DNA from: Biscogniauxia marginata | Lineage: Eukaryota > Ascomycota > Sordariomycetes > Xylariales > Xylariaceae | Reading direction: 5' to 3' | Length of the DNA: 64,000 nt | Assembly (NCBI GenBank): GCA_022695795.1 | Contig: MU404055.1 | Span: 1,612,001 to 1,676,000 of the forward strand | Part shown: positions 1-13,146 of the stretch, one piece after another | How the letters are laid out: every line of letters starts with the position of its first letter | Position numbering within the stretch: position 1 is the stretch's first letter | Notes under the pieces: generated by a model | Seen by the model: the letters and a program-made list of their open reading frames with translations, nothing else | Databases searched by the model: none | What the model was told of the DNA's origin: nothing | Program-made: the position numbers and the translations under genes

Positions 1-625
1 TTCCTTAAACGATTCTTCTTATTAAGCTTTAAAGATATCCTCTTAAGGCTCTTTTTTAATTATAACTATAATTAATTATTATATTAATTCTTTTAAACCT
101 TTTTATTATATCGTAAAAAAATTTAAAGTTTTTGTTTAAAAGCTTATTAATTATTAATTATTTATTTTTTATTACTCTTTAATTTTAAAAAGCATACTTA
201 TTTTAAAACGGTTTAATTAAAAGTTCTTTCTTTTAAACTAATATTAAGTATTAATTAAAAAGCTATTAAAATATAATAAACCTTTTTATATATTTTTAAT
301 TAATTAACTTTATAAGTAAATACGTATTAAGTTTTCTTAATTTAAAAGTAATAATAAATTAAAATTAATTTAAGTGATTTATAATATTTTATTCGTTAAA
401 AAGATTTTAAGGTATTTTCATTATAATATTAAGAAATAATTATAATCTTAAATAAATAACTAAAAAACTAAAATAAAAAACTAAACATATAAGAAATTTT
501 ATCCTTTTTATATTTATTATTTTATTTTTCATTCCCCATAATTGGTATATTAAATACCTTTAAATAAGTCTTATCTATACTTATTTATTTTCTACTAAAT
601 ACTATTAAATAAGTCTCATCCATAC
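1..625. repeat. Extremely AT-rich block, probable RIP-mutated repeat
   Basis: Almost entirely A and T, with many TTAA and TAATTA runs, and no open reading frame in any frame. Base composition changes abruptly to normal near position 625. In Pezizomycotina such blocks usually are transposons destroyed by repeat-induced point mutation (RIP). No transposon protein can be recognised any more, so the parent element is unknown, and the block continues beyond the left edge of the window. Confidence 0.7.
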
Positions 626-1633
626 TTATCCATATCACGTGACAATAGGTCGCCTTTCCTTTCAAGTTCCATGTCCGAGCCGGACGCAAGAAGAGTAAGA
701 ACAATACCCCTGTCACTTGATTACTTACCCTGGTTGGTTCGTGACATTTCTCTCCTTTATTGCCATGACGCGTAAAGATTGATCACGCCACTGGGGCGAT
801 ACACAACAAACTGTACGAAAAAACCTCTCTATTTTATCCTGCGTTATCCGATGCTCTCATCTGGTGATACTACTGCGCAAGCTAACCTCTACCTCCCTCC
901 CCTGTGATGGCCGTCGCCTGCGGTTCTCGGCGAGGTCACAATGAGTTGAGTTGAGTGGCTTGGTATGTTGGAACTTCGAAGTTTGGTTGTGATCGACAGT
1001 AGCAATTGTCTACGATGTGATGTTGTGTTGTATTATAAATTTGCGCTCATGTGATGATACGTCTCACGACATACGCGTTGTAGGAGTCGTCCTAACGCGA
1101 TCCCACGGATGCTTTTCTTTTTCTCTGTGCCTGTCTAACCCCATGAGGTACGACATGATCTAGCATCTTGTCCCTGGTAACGCTCTTCCGAGTGATGGAA
1201 GATCACAAGGAGAGCTATCGACGGACAATATTGCACGGCTATGCCTCTTCCATCACTGTGAAAGACTCGTTTTTACATGGGCTTGTCATGGAGATATAGC
1301 TCACTCGACGAGCTGGGTTGGTCCAAAATGCTATTGACGCGTGATACTTAGACAAAGCTTAGAAACTCAAATAGAAATACTTCATCTATGGGTTAAAGAG
1401 AATGACATTAAGAACATGGAGAATGCCTGTCTAAGACTCCTAGACCTTCTCTAGGTGCAGTTCTGACTGAAATAACGCATAAAACCTTGGGAAATATACT
1501 GACCAGCTATGCAACATGCAAGTTGAAATGATTATCATGTTCCATTCATAAAAGAATCTACCATAATAGACGGCCTAAAACCTCATTCTTTTACTACTCT
1601 ATCCTTTCTTAGTCTGATGATGCCGAACTCCCT
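626..1633. other. Intergenic, no gene seen
   Basis: Normal composition between the AT-rich block and the 3' end of the RRM-like gene. I see no coding frame, RNA gene or repeat here. Confidence 0.5.
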
Positions 1634-2627
1634 TTACCACTCGCAGGGGTCGCGTCCGTACGCCACGCTAACACCACGCCACATAAACCTTTCCATCTCC
1701 GACATGACGATATTGGGTACATGCCCCCCACGGCAAGCATCATTAATCCTCTTGAATGCGGTAGCTGCTTGGGCTCTGTAAGAAGCGAATCGAATCTCCA
1801 AGGCCACTGTATCCGCCTCGCTGTCCGCAAAGAGAATGATCACTTCGTCAATGTCGTATTTGAAGTTCGCGGAGAAGAATTGGCGGAGATACTGCTCATT
1901 CACGATGCCCGACGGACCGGAAACTTGAACTACACGAGATGCCGTGGATGGCCCTTTAGGTGCTGAATGGTAGTCATTCATGACCACCTTTGGGCGGCGT
2001 CCACCGACTATGAAATTGCCGTCTATCCACCGCTGCAAGAACCGCTCCAGCCCGGTTCGGTCCCAAAAGACGACTTTAGCTGCGGCGGTGATATAGTCTC
2101 TCTGGGCTGGGACGATGTTGGATGCCCAGATTTTGCCGCAATCTCGAATCTCGCTGAGTACGTCGTGGATAGTAGATTTAGGCGACAGCTCAGAGATGAA
2201 TACGGAGGTACTCATCGTAGTAGGGATAGGTGCCGAATGGTTGTTCGGATTTCTTAGGTCTCCTTTGTATGAGGAGATGCTGCTATTGAAGACATCGTTC
2301 GAGACCTCAATTGGGACCTCGTTCGGTGAAGTCGTGCTTACCGGAACGATAGCGGTACACACTTCATTTGACGAGGTTGTAGGGGAGATCATACTCGGTG
2401 GGACAATGCTTCTATGAGCCTCGCTAGCCTCTGTCGAATCCTCTTGGCTAGTGGCTGTATTGTTGTCTAACTAAGGATGAGTAATTTGATTATCGTACTC
2501 TCGTTGTTGTGTACATACCGCCGTTACGATCGCTCAATTCTTTCCAATAGGGAGTGAGCATGGGCGCAAAGAATTGTAGTGGGAACTGGAGGTCTTCCGG
2601 GCGAATAAATCTTGTAGGATGCGCCAT
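1634..2627 (-). CDS. RRM-like hypothetical protein, two exons, 313 aa
   Basis: Exons run 2627-2519 and 2466-1634; the intron 2518-2467 (52 bp) starts GTATGT and ends TTAG, and splicing joins the frames exactly. The first 36 residues begin MAHPTRF. A serine/threonine/proline-rich linker follows. The second half looks like an RNA-recognition-motif fold: a beta-strand STSVFISEL, a helix, and the strand AAKVVFW, followed by a second, less clear alpha/beta unit containing RVVQVSG. This architecture is common in uncharacterised ascomycete proteins. A TATA-like run lies near 2745-2760, upstream of the chosen ATG. RNA binding is inferred from fold pattern only; canonical RNP1/RNP2 aromatic residues are not obvious. 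No neighbour suggests a pathway. Confidence 0.65.
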
Positions 2628-5600
2628 TGTTGTAATTGTAGATGGGTGAAGGGTCGAGGATATGTTAGGAACTGGGAAGCCACTGTTGAGGTTCGAATTA
2701 GGTATGGATGAGAAGTGTCTGAGGACAGGAACAGGAAGAGCCCCTTCGAATATATATATTTTTAGGAAAAACGTGTAGTTCTGTACCGTTTCATTGTGGA
2801 TGTGGGTCTTCGGGACAGTGGAATAATAGCACCACGGCAACACAATGCAATGGGCATTCACTCCTTCTCAGGACAATACCGGCGGGAAAATAGGGCCTAC
2901 AAGTCCTCGTGCACAAATATTGATAGCGGAAGAAAAATATCGTGAGAAAAATCACATAATAAGACAAAACGGAACTGGACTAAATCTCACATAAAATAAT
3001 GTAATATCTTATAAGTAATATACTTGATGATATACACGACGTAACGATATTTCCGCGTCGACGACGAATAAAAGAAATATAAAATGCTGCTTAAAATGAC
3101 CGTCACGTAGTTTAAATGGACAATATGGTTGAACTTTTGCTCACGCGTTTGCCCTCACGACATTGAACCTGCCTATCAACCTCCGCACTCCTAACTGTAA
3201 GTAAGTATTGTTCAGGTATAACCCCATCATCATCCTATGTTTCGAGCCAAAGAGCTATGTTGGAGTATGAAACGCACAATTTTATTATGGATTATATATA
3301 TGTTCACATGTCTCCAAAAGATTGTATGTCCAATATATTATTTACATGGATTTAACATAGGAATGGCAAGTGCCTTCAAAGTAGCCATGACTTGATAGAG
3401 GAGTCCGTCGGACACCTGTGATCAGTTTCTCCATCAAAATTACAAACCCCTTTCCTACTAAATTACTCTAAACACGCTCCCACAGATCACCGTTGCCATA
3501 GTAGTCCCGTTGGTCCATTAGATGGTTCAAGTTTCTAGAAACTTGGTTGTTGCGTATCTGTAGGATGATCTCCTAGCATCTGGTAAAAATGGTAGCATCC
3601 GAGCCTCAACCAATCCAAGGATCAGTTGGTTGAAATTTGGCCCCCGTGGGCTGCAAAGAGTTAGCAAACCATATAGTTCCGAAATATGTGTGAGACGCTT
3701 GTAAACTAATTGTCCCTTGAGCTATCGCATTTGATCTCATAACTCTGAGAACAGATTGTGGCATCGTTATTGGAGTGGCAGCACTCAACAGCCATGATGT
3801 TAGCTTGGAGAAGCAGGGCTAATTGGTAATGGTGATGGTGAAGAAGAAGAACTTTTACAAGTTATTGTCCGTAGGACTGTTTCTGGTTCAAAATAAGAGA
3901 AGCCAAAGAGATTTTGACAGTGCTGATACTGAAGAACATTATTTAATGAAGGGTGGGTTTACCATATTTTATATCTCAAGTATACCCTTGCCTTTCGACG
4001 ATTCCAAAGCTAGATAGAGATCCAACTGTTAAGAGTAGTGTTTTATACATTATAAATGCAGCTGACCACACTGTAATTCCTATAATAGGATCAGTTTCTA
4101 CGGGAGTTGAGCGATGAAACTTCTGCGCGAAGAGCTAGAACTAACAGTATGTGGATGAATGGTCGTTTACACCAAATAGGCTGCTCCGTCTCCCGAATAC
4201 CTTTAACATATTGTAGTTACTACTATAAGCCTCCCCTAGAAATAGTCACAATAGTGGCTGGCTACAAGGCCCTTAATGGTCCTAGACCTATTGACGCGAA
4301 ATAGGGGCAATTTTGACGACTTGGTCGGGCAACCGCAACACAAATATTACTATTACCACTACTACAGAGACACATAAGACCTCGGAATATTATAATCCAA
4401 CGCTTCTTAATAGGGTTCCTGTAGATATATCACCTAGCTCTACTCCTTCTAGCTTTGCAGTGCATAGTATATCTTGAAAATAGGGGTGCTTGCAAGCCAT
4501 CGGCGTGCAAAAGATGTTGTAAATGACAAAAGAAATAGCCCTTAAGCATTATTACATAGCGATATAATTGATAGTCATGAAACTGTCTATACCTGTCCAA
4601 ATGCGTAATCTATTTCTTCAGGAAGACTATCCAAGTTGACATGTCACTGAGCTCTAGACACATCCTAGGGGTACGAAATCATATGATGTAGTTACAAATA
4701 TAGGATAATTAAGAGAATAATATTAGTGTGTCTCATATGTCATATAATGTACGTACCATGAGGCTTACATAGGGGGTGAGTTGAAGTTCCCTGAAGTGGT
4801 CAATCGTCACCTTGAATACGGCAAACGAATAGACAGTTTAGGTCTATAACAAAAAAAAAAAGAAATTAGAACGGCAAGTACCATCGAAGTTCCAGCGAGT
4901 CGAGTTGTACTAAACGAACTATGAAGATGAAATACATTTTGTTCGGGGATTGAAGCACGGAGGAACCACAATACAACTTAGTTTACTCAGAGCAACATGA
5001 CCTATGATGATAACCAATGATTTAACTGAAAGCTATTTTGCATCGCTGTGCAAAATTATCCAAGAGAACTTCTCTGATTCAAGTTCACACCGCCGAGAGC
5101 ATCCAAGAACATTGTCTGGAAGAATAGGCTTGGGGCCTGGGTGGGAGGTACGCCTTCAGAAGTTGTCTCCCGTCGCGTCGTGCCGGTACACACCTTTACA
5201 ATTCGTGCTCCCATCCACGCGTTCGGTCTAGTTCGAAAACAAGCTACATACTCAGGGCAATATTCCAGTTCTGGCTGCTGTATCGATCGTGAAGTCGGCA
5301 TGATTACTAGGATTTGCGTATTACCTACCGCCCACGTCTCGCCTAGTACTTATCTATATCAGGTCCATGCGGCAGGCGATTCGTCCACGAGAAGGAAACG
5401 AGAAGGATACGCACTCGTCCTTCTGTTACAAGCCGTGTAAACGTAAATGTGCGATACGCGGGCGCTGGCGCGCGTCTGCGCTCCGCCGTCCGTGGCCACG
5501 GTCCTATCTGAAATGCCCGGGTACGACGAGCGGATCGCTGTACGGGCCCGAAGTAACCTCCCGCGTTACAGTATGATCTGGATCATGTCTAGGATGCCCA

Positions 5601-7859
5601 AAGACTCGCCCTATTTTGAACAACTTCAAGGCAACGCCCGAGCGGAAATGACGTCTTGTTCGGCGATACAACAGTAGGAGTGTTAATAGCGAGTGTGGAG
5701 ATGGTGCCTCTCGAGCGACCCCGATCGTTCCACCAGCTCAATGGGCTCGATCGGGTTGTTTCATCCATTTTGTCTGGCTGTTAGGGGTGAGACACCGGGA
5801 CCACTACCTGCAGCTTTAAGGGAAGCCTTATTGCTGCGATATCGAATCACCGCTTGGGGGTTGACGAGCAAGACGAAAGGAGGAAGGGAGAGGAGATGGA
5901 GGAAATCGCGAGCAGGACCCGAACGAGGTAGAATTCTTCATAACTGGTGTAAGTATTGACCTGTGAAAACAAGGCTCCCTATGAATACGTTTAAACCTCT
6001 AATTTTCTCATCAAAAGACCCAATCCAGGCCGTGAGGTAATAGACACCTTCATACCTTGGCGTCGAGTCTACATTCGTGGTGGTAGTTTGTCACTTCCTA
6101 GCTTTACTCATTAGGTATTATATCGTGTCCTATCGTACAAGATGACGGAGGTTCCGCTCCGGTAGTGCCCCTTTAACTACCATGTCCTCACCGGCACCGT
6201 GTAAATCTGCTCAACCATGTTGTGCTACAACCTAAGCTGTGAACCGTCAATATCACTATAATCACGCAGCAGGCAGCCGGCAGCTGATTTCATTTCTCCT
6301 CCTTATCGCGATCATGATCCAAGAAACATTCTAGCCAGCCAGAAGAGGGAGAGAGATGGCATAGGCATAGCATTTATTTCTTAGGCCCGTTACCAACCGA
6401 ATGCCCAATTTTTATTTGCCGGAGATAACCTAGCGGCGAAGCTGACGAGTCTAGAAAGAAAAAGGGGGGAGAAGAGCGTGGCGCAAAATCACAATCTTGA
6501 TGTCGCCACAGGGAGATCATGAAGGTCCACGTACTCCGCAGCCACACCAAATACACATCGTCCGACGTGAAAGCCCCACCCAAGCTTGTGGAAGAATGCT
6601 TGATAAAAATAAAGATAAAATCAATGATCTTTTGATCTGATAATAAAATCAGCGAAAGAAAATGCCATAGGTAAAAAGCCCGAGATGTATTTAAATTACG
6701 GGAAGGGTTTACTTGCCGGTGAGCCTTTTTTTTATATTTTTTACTAGGCAGGTAGGTACTCATGATTTAAATACCTTGATGTTGGAAATCATATGATTAT
6801 TGTAGTAAAATACTCGTAGAGATAGAATAATTCATACATTATAATTAGGTGACGACGTCATGTTACTAGGTATTACTGGTATGAGACGAAGAACCTTGAA
6901 GCCCCCCTTCTGTCTAGTCGGACTTAACTTAGGTAAAGCTTTGAACTGTTTGGTTCAAGTTATTCAAACCTTCTACAATGAGGGTACATAATAACGGTTG
7001 CTCGTCTACGTACCGGGACAGGTAGGTATATATATATGCGCCGGCCGGTTACGAGACTTTGGTAACGTGCTAGAAATAGACATGGACTCGAACCATAGAT
7101 TTAGACAATTACATTTATATACAGGTACGTGTAAACTAAGAATTTTTATATATAGAAAAGGTAGATTATCAGTTAGGTAACAATATAAGAACAATCAGAA
7201 TCGCCTCATCGAAAAGAGTATCCAGACTAGCTTTCTTACACCTCACTTACACCAATCCAGCGGGTTATGTAATCAACATTACAGACTAATAATAGGTTTA
7301 CAAATATCATTTCCTACATGTAGGCTCTTCGATGCTACTACAAAGCTACCCTCATCAGTGTCGTTACCGGGAGACTGGAGTAAAAGAACTGAAAATAAGG
7401 AGAGGGACCTAGAATTTACCGCCGGAGAAATAAAGTCCACGGTAACATCCCGCTCGCGTTCGAGCGATCGGGTCAGATAGTGCTTGGCAGCGCGGGCATT
7501 ATAGAAAGAAAGGACCTAATACGGCAGGTGGGTTGACTACCTAGGTAGGTTTGGTATACCATACCATAGTACCTTAGGAGGGCATGGCAAGTTACATATT
7601 AATGTGGTCCAATTCATGATGGCGGATAATTAGTTTCCATGTTAATATATATGTATGTATATCAATAGCCTGTCTAAGAGGTAGGTAGTTAGTCTTTATA
7701 TTGCTGTTCGTATCATGATTCCTTAAGTTAGTTGGCTTGGACAAGATGGTTAGCTAAAGTACATAGCGATTAGATACGGGGAGGAAAATTAAACTGCATC
7801 GAGAAATAAGTCGCATTTAGCCAATGTTCGACTGATAACAATACGATACTTACGGTACG
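2628..7859. other. Long gene-poor stretch
   Basis: About 5.2 kb with only short open frames on both strands, overlapping and without recognisable motifs. Around 5100-5950 the GC content rises and several short frames overlap, which may be the remains of a gene, but I cannot name a family. AT-rich patches occur at 2930-3070 and 6590-6860. No transposon ends were found. Confidence 0.45.
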
Positions 7860-9473
7860 ATGAGCCTACCTCGCCTCCTCCTCACCATCGTGTGCGCCGC
7901 CACAGTCGCAGCCCCGGCAGCACCCCGATCTCCACCACCAGCGACGATACGCCACCGCGCCGTAGACTTCGAATCGACAGGGAACCCGATCCTCGCGGAC
8001 GGGAGCTACTACTCGGCGGACCCGGCGCCCCTCGTCACGAACGGGACGCTATACATCGTCGCGGGCCGCGATGAGGCCGAGCCGGCCGAGAACAGCTTCG
8101 TCATCAACGAATGGGAGGTCCTATCGACCGCCGCGGATCCGAGTCTGAACCCCGCGGGAGGAGCCCGGCAGTGGACGCTGCACCCGGCGGTGGTGCGCCC
8201 GGATGATGTGTTCACCTGGGCGAGTGTGGGCACCGCGTACGCGGCGCAGGTGGTGCGGGGCGCCGCTGACGGGCGGTTCTACCTGTACGCGCCAGTGACG
8301 CAACGGGATGCCGGGGCAGGGGCGACGGACCCCTTCGCCATCGGTGTGGGCGTGGCGGACAGCCCACTGGGCCCGTTCGAGGACGCGCACCCTTCGGGCC
8401 CGATCATCTCGCAGACGACGCCGGCGCTGGGAAACGACATCCAGAACATCGACCCGACAGTGCTTGTGGATGACGACGGACGCGTGTATATCTACTTTGG
8501 CACGTTTGGGCAGCTGCTCGCATACGAGCTGGACGGCAGCGACATGACGACGATCCTGGGCGGTGGCGCGGCGACGCGCATCGATTCGCTGACGGGGTTC
8601 TTCGAGGCTCCGTGGCTGATGAAGCGTCAGGAGACGTACTATATGCTATACGCGGCGAACAACGCAGGCGCGGATTCGCCGTGCACGCCGACCAGCTACC
8701 ACGCGTGTATCGCCTACGGCACGGCGTCGGCTCCTCTCGGGCCCTGGACCTACCGCGGCATCGTGCTGGACATCGTGTCGTCGACGACCTCGCACCCGGG
8801 GGTCTTCGAGATCGACGGGCAGTGGTACCTCGTATACCACACGCGCGACGCCACGGGCGGGACGCACTTCAGACGTAGCGTCGCCTTCGACGCACTCGAG
8901 TGGGACGACAGCACCTCGCCGCCGTCGATCCGGAAGGTGGTGCAGACGCGCCGGCCCGCGGCGGAAGGCGGCGATTCGGACGAGCCAACGAGAAATATCG
9001 CACCGCGGGCGATTGCGGAGTCCGCGAACGAGACGCCTATTCAGTACTGGATCGCGGCCGTCAACGACGGGCGCGTCGAGGCGAACCCGCTGCCGCCGGA
9101 TTACTGGTCGTCGTACACAGCGGAACAGTCGCCCGAGACAAGCATGCTGACATATACGTGGAACGAGACGGTACAGCTGGACGGTACGAGCGTGGCGTTC
9201 TTTGCAGACCAGGAGGCCGGGTCAGATATCGGCGTCCCGCCCCCGGCGTCGTGGCATGCTGAGTATCTTGACGAAGCCGGTGGCTGGTCGGCGGTTTTTC
9301 TGGCCGAACCTGGAGAGTATCCGACGCAGGCGAACGACGTGCCAGCAGAGGTTAAGTTCGAGACGGTCTCGACGACGGGGCTAAGGGTAGTTCTGAAGGC
9401 TTCGGGTCGGACGAGCCAATTTGGAGGTATTGGTGTCAAGGAATGGTTTGCTTTTGCTCCGACTGCATCGTAA
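7860..9473 (+). CDS. Secreted glycoside hydrolase family 43, 537 aa
   Basis: A single-exon, GC-rich gene. Residues 1-20 form a signal peptide (basic-poor start, hydrophobic LLLTIVCAATVAA), so the enzyme is secreted. A five-bladed propeller typical of GH43 follows. The three acidic positions can be placed: the catalytic base Asp54 in SADPAP, the pKa-modulating Asp198 in NIDPTV, and the acid Glu249 in FFEAPW. After about residue 370 comes a beta-sandwich-like C-terminal module. GH43 enzymes are inverting beta-xylosidases, arabinofuranosidases or arabinanases acting on plant hemicellulose or pectin; substrate cannot be decided from sequence alone. The ATG is followed at once by the signal peptide, supporting this start. 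There are no functional neighbours, and the gene stands alone in AT-richer DNA. Confidence 0.88.
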   Translation: MSLPRLLLTIVCAATVAAPAAPRSPPPATIRHRAVDFESTGNPILADGSYYSADPAPLVTNGTLYIVAGRDEAEPAENSFVINEWEVLSTAADPSLNPAGGARQWTLHPAVVRPDDVFTWASVGTAYAAQVVRGAADGRFYLYAPVTQRDAGAGATDPFAIGVGVADSPLGPFEDAHPSGPIISQTTPALGNDIQNIDPTVLVDDDGRVYIYFGTFGQLLAYELDGSDMTTILGGGAATRIDSLTGFFEAPWLMKRQETYYMLYAANNAGADSPCTPTSYHACIAYGTASAPLGPWTYRGIVLDIVSSTTSHPGVFEIDGQWYLVYHTRDATGGTHFRRSVAFDALEWDDSTSPPSIRKVVQTRRPAAEGGDSDEPTRNIAPRAIAESANETPIQYWIAAVNDGRVEANPLPPDYWSSYTAEQSPETSMLTYTWNETVQLDGTSVAFFADQEAGSDIGVPPPASWHAEYLDEAGGWSAVFLAEPGEYPTQANDVPAEVKFETVSTTGLRVVLKASGRTSQFGGIGVKEWFAFAPTAS

Positions 9474-12400
9474 GGGGTTAAGCCGTTGGAAATATGAGAC
9501 TAGTTCATGCACCTACTAATAAGACCTTGTCTGAATCGTGCTAGTCACATCTATTTAGATGTATCTATTGCTGGACGCATCGAGATGCCATGCAGAACTG
9601 CTTGGATCAAGGGTCCGGCTCTTCTCATCTTCCCCAAGTCCGCCTATGAGCTGCAATGCAAGCATCTCTACTGCGTTGCTTGATAGCCAGAGGTGCAGCT
9701 GTATGACTTGGCAATGACGTGGGCATATTAATAAATGTTAACATAGAGACCACTTGATTCGTCCGGAACACCAGTTGAAAATAGCTGGCCAGCGCTTACT
9801 AGACATATATACCTAGACCCTTGGTGATAAGTATCTGTATACATACGTGTTCCAGAACTTCAATGGCCGGCATCGTCGGATGTAGGATTACCTTGGGTAT
9901 ATAGCATCCATTGGTGATCTAGGCGATCTAGGCCGTGTGTTTGTGGTTTTATTTGCTTGTACGTGCTGTGAGCTAAGGGTGAGCGACTAGGTATATGGCG
10001 AGGCTTGTGCAGCGACGGTCTGACCGTGCTCTGACTGAGAGCAGTGATTTTCGTGGAGGTATTGATATATCGTATATATCCTTGCCATTGTCGAATCACC
10101 GGTCCCGACAGGACGGGTCTTCAAGCCACTATTCTTAGCACTATCTGATGCTATCACGCAATGGGAAAGGATTCTCCCCCTAATTGGAAACATTTTCTTA
10201 GGTGTTTTTCTTCTTAATATTGTTCTTTTCTTTTCTTTTTTGCCTCATCAGTCTCACTTTTTTCCTTTTCTTCCTCATCCCTTTCGACCCCAATGTCTTG
10301 TCTGCTTTACTGATTGACATGTGACAATGGCGATGGCGGGTCGGGGCCGGCTCCAGCGGGGCTGACAGGGTTAGAAGATCTCGGTGGTTCACCAGCCTAG
10401 GACTGCTGATCTGATCAGCCAGCGGGGCCAAGCCGACAAGGGACTCTCGGATTCGCGGCAACTGCCATTAGTGTAGATGTCGCCCGTATACATAACGAGG
10501 CAGCCTGGTTGCGGCGACTATCTGCCAACGAGGTGGATTCTATGGATGGAGCCTAGGTATTTGGCAATGGCAAGAAGACGCGCGTGAGGCCGAATCATAT
10601 GAGAAAATATCAGCCGAGGTCAACCTTGCTATGGAGCGCCAATCTCTATCAGCGTCGGTGGTGAAATTTGATGTCACGATAATGTACGTAGAGTAGGTAG
10701 TGTGCTGTAAAGACCGGAGATGTCCTGTAGCATCTTGTAATTCGTAATCTAGTCAGAGCGACAAAAGCGACCAGTGATCTGGATGCCGTAGGCGGTAGGT
10801 GTTAGGCGCATCGAAGGGCTCACCGGCTCATCTAACAAGTCGTCTGGGCTGTCTCTCCCATTTGTTGACTGTCATGCGCGTCCAGGGGGGACGGTCGCAT
10901 AGAGATGTGTTCCAGTGCACGTTCTAAGCGACGTAACGACTTGCCGGCATGGATGAATATTCACTCAGCAACTCGAGATTCAACAAGCTTTGAGGGGAGA
11001 AGTGGCTCCGGGTTTCACCTCGATCCCCAAGATTGCATCGCAAGGTTGTTCTGTGCATCGCCGTCTGCAGGGCGGTGTGTTAAGATTCAGGCCACTCATT
11101 GCTGGGGAGATAAGCCCGACACGAAGACACGAACGTCATGACGACGGCTGATGCAACATGGTGTAGCTCGACTTCCGTTTCGCATATAACCAATACCTAG
11201 CGCCGTGCAGGATTGGGCACTTGGATTGCGTGACTTTATGCTGTCAGGTAGCTACAGGCATAAGGCATATATATAGGTGTATATGTATATAGGTGCAGGT
11301 GTATATTGGTGTTGATATTTCCCGTGTCGGATACAGAATCCCGAGCTGGACGAAGAAAGGTCCGATCCGAAAAAGCAAAAGGGAAAAGAAAGGGGAACAA
11401 TGGGTACACTAAGGTTAGAGCAATGAGATAATAAAAGTGGCGATCACAGAAATGAGCATCTCTTGTGGTACGGGCACATGCAAGCAATGGCTTTGTGGTG
11501 GTGGGATGCATTTTCACATGCCAGAAAAGCAAGGGTGAAGATAGAGAGAGGGAAGCTAAGTCGTGGTGGGCTGCTGATTTGGACGTGTCAGAGAAAAGGT
11601 CTCTCCTGGCACCCTTGCGCCAACCAGCCAATCAGGCCCGAGAACTGCAGGCAGCATCGCGCAGGGAGTTGTTCGAGATAGCCTTGTATCGTCCGTTATC
11701 ACCCCACCTAGCCAGCCCACTAGTGCAGAATGACAGAAAGTACCCACTGGAGCTCTTTAGCATACCGTAGCCCGAGACCCACTGGAGCATGGCTAACAGG
11801 GGCGCCTGTGACCTCATTGGTTCCTCAGCAGATGCAAGAGGCATCTCTAGGTCCCTAGTTGACCTTGTAGTGCGCGTATGGGTTTATTTTAGGGAAAAGC
11901 ACATGCTCGGAATAGGTCTTTTCTTTCCTCTTCCTTCCCTTTTTGCCTGACACAGAAGTGATTAAAAAGAACGTTTGCGCAAGCTTTCGTGTTGTGGCGC
12001 GTGCGAGTTCCGTTGCCTCCCTACCTCTTCCCTACCTCTTCCTACCTCACCTACCACTAATATTAGCTGTTGCATACACCCCTCATCCCTCGTTCCTTTC
12101 TCCTTGTTATCAACCCACCTAAACTTACTCATCTACCACCCGCTATCTCCAAGGAAATCATCGTCGGGCCTCATCCCCTTCTTCCCTGCCCCCCTCTTCC
12201 CTGCCTCTACTTATACGTAGTAAAGCATCGTCACAACCTACACCACCACAACAACCACCTCATCCTTTCCGGTCCAGCAACTTGAGTTTCTACTATCGCC
12301 GACCCGGCAAGGCTTCACCTGAACAGCTGCATTAGCATCAATCGCCTCGTAAGCCTCCCCCACCACCATTGTTCCAACCCTTCTACCATCATCTCGGCTC

Positions 12401-12519
12401 TTGGTTTTGGCTTTTGATTGCGTTCATCTAATATTTTATCATCAAGCTAACATTCCAGTCGCATTATTACCCCCTCAGCATCTTCCCCAGCCGACCACAC
12501 ACCACCTCACATCTTCGCC
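9474..12519. other. Intergenic, with pyrimidine-rich promoter of the perilipin gene
   Basis: No supported gene. From about 11930 to 12510 the + strand is strongly rich in C and T (repeated TTCCCTACC, CCACC and similar), as in highly expressed ascomycete promoters and leaders, directly upstream of the perilipin ATG. Short frames in 9860-11800 have no coding character. Confidence 0.5.
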
Positions 12520-13146
12520 ATGTCAGCTCAAGTCAACGGCGAAGTCCATCCGTCCTCGGCGACGCTTTCCGTAAGTCGCTCGTCAATCGCTGGTCTTCCT
12601 TTGCCTCAGATTGGCTTTTGATTGACCAGTTCTCTGTAACTACAGCACATCACCGGCTACCCCGTCATCCATGACGGCATTGCCTACTTCAAGAAGAACC
12701 CCTACGGCCAGAAGTCGATAGAGCTGGGTGACTCTGCCTTCCAGACCTTCGCTAAACCCTTCCTCCCGTACTTCGCCAAGCCATACGAGTATGTCTCGCC
12801 TTACGTTAAGAAGGCCGACGCGATTGGCGATAATGCCCTTACTAAGGTCGACGAGCGATTGCCTGCCCTGAAGAAACCCACCGACGAGCTGTTGACCGAT
12901 GGCAAGAACTTCATCTTCTTCCCTGTCCGCAAGGGTCTTGAGACCAAGGATCACGTCTTAAGTGTCTACAACTCAGAGTACAAGAAGGCCGGCGGTGATA
13001 GTCTTGTGGCCTCTAGCAAGGCCTTGATCTCGACCGGGCTTGTCGTTACTACTGAGGCCCTGAATTGGATCGGTGACCTCCTGAAAAGCGGCAAGGTACA
13101 AGCCAAAGAGGCAGGCAACGAGTTGAACCAGCAGGTCAACCAGTAA
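12520..13146 (+). CDS. Perilipin-like lipid-droplet protein, CAP20/MPL1 type, 183 aa
   Basis: Exon 1 is 12520-12570 (17 codons, ending ATLS) and exon 2 is 12646-13146; the intron 12571-12645 has GTAAGT and TACAG. The protein resembles Colletotrichum CAP20 and Metarhizium MPL1: short N-terminus, then ITGYPVIHDGIAYFKKNPYG, a proline/lysine-rich amphipathic middle with FLPYFAKPYEYVSPYVKKAD, and a C-terminal helix ending NELNQQVNQ. Length matches the family (about 180 aa). These proteins coat lipid droplets and influence appressorial turgor and fat storage in plant and insect pathogens; whether this strain is pathogenic is not shown. A long pyrimidine-rich leader suggests strong expression. The first exon is missed by simple ORF calling because it is only 51 bases. 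Confidence 0.9.

Noticed and set aside
5004..5959. Cluster of overlapping short frames in a GC-richer patch
   Set aside because: Could be a gene relic but no motif could be recognised in any frame.
8009..9439. Long open frames antisense or shifted inside the GH43 gene
   Set aside because: They come from high GC and codon bias of the GH43 gene and carry no domain.
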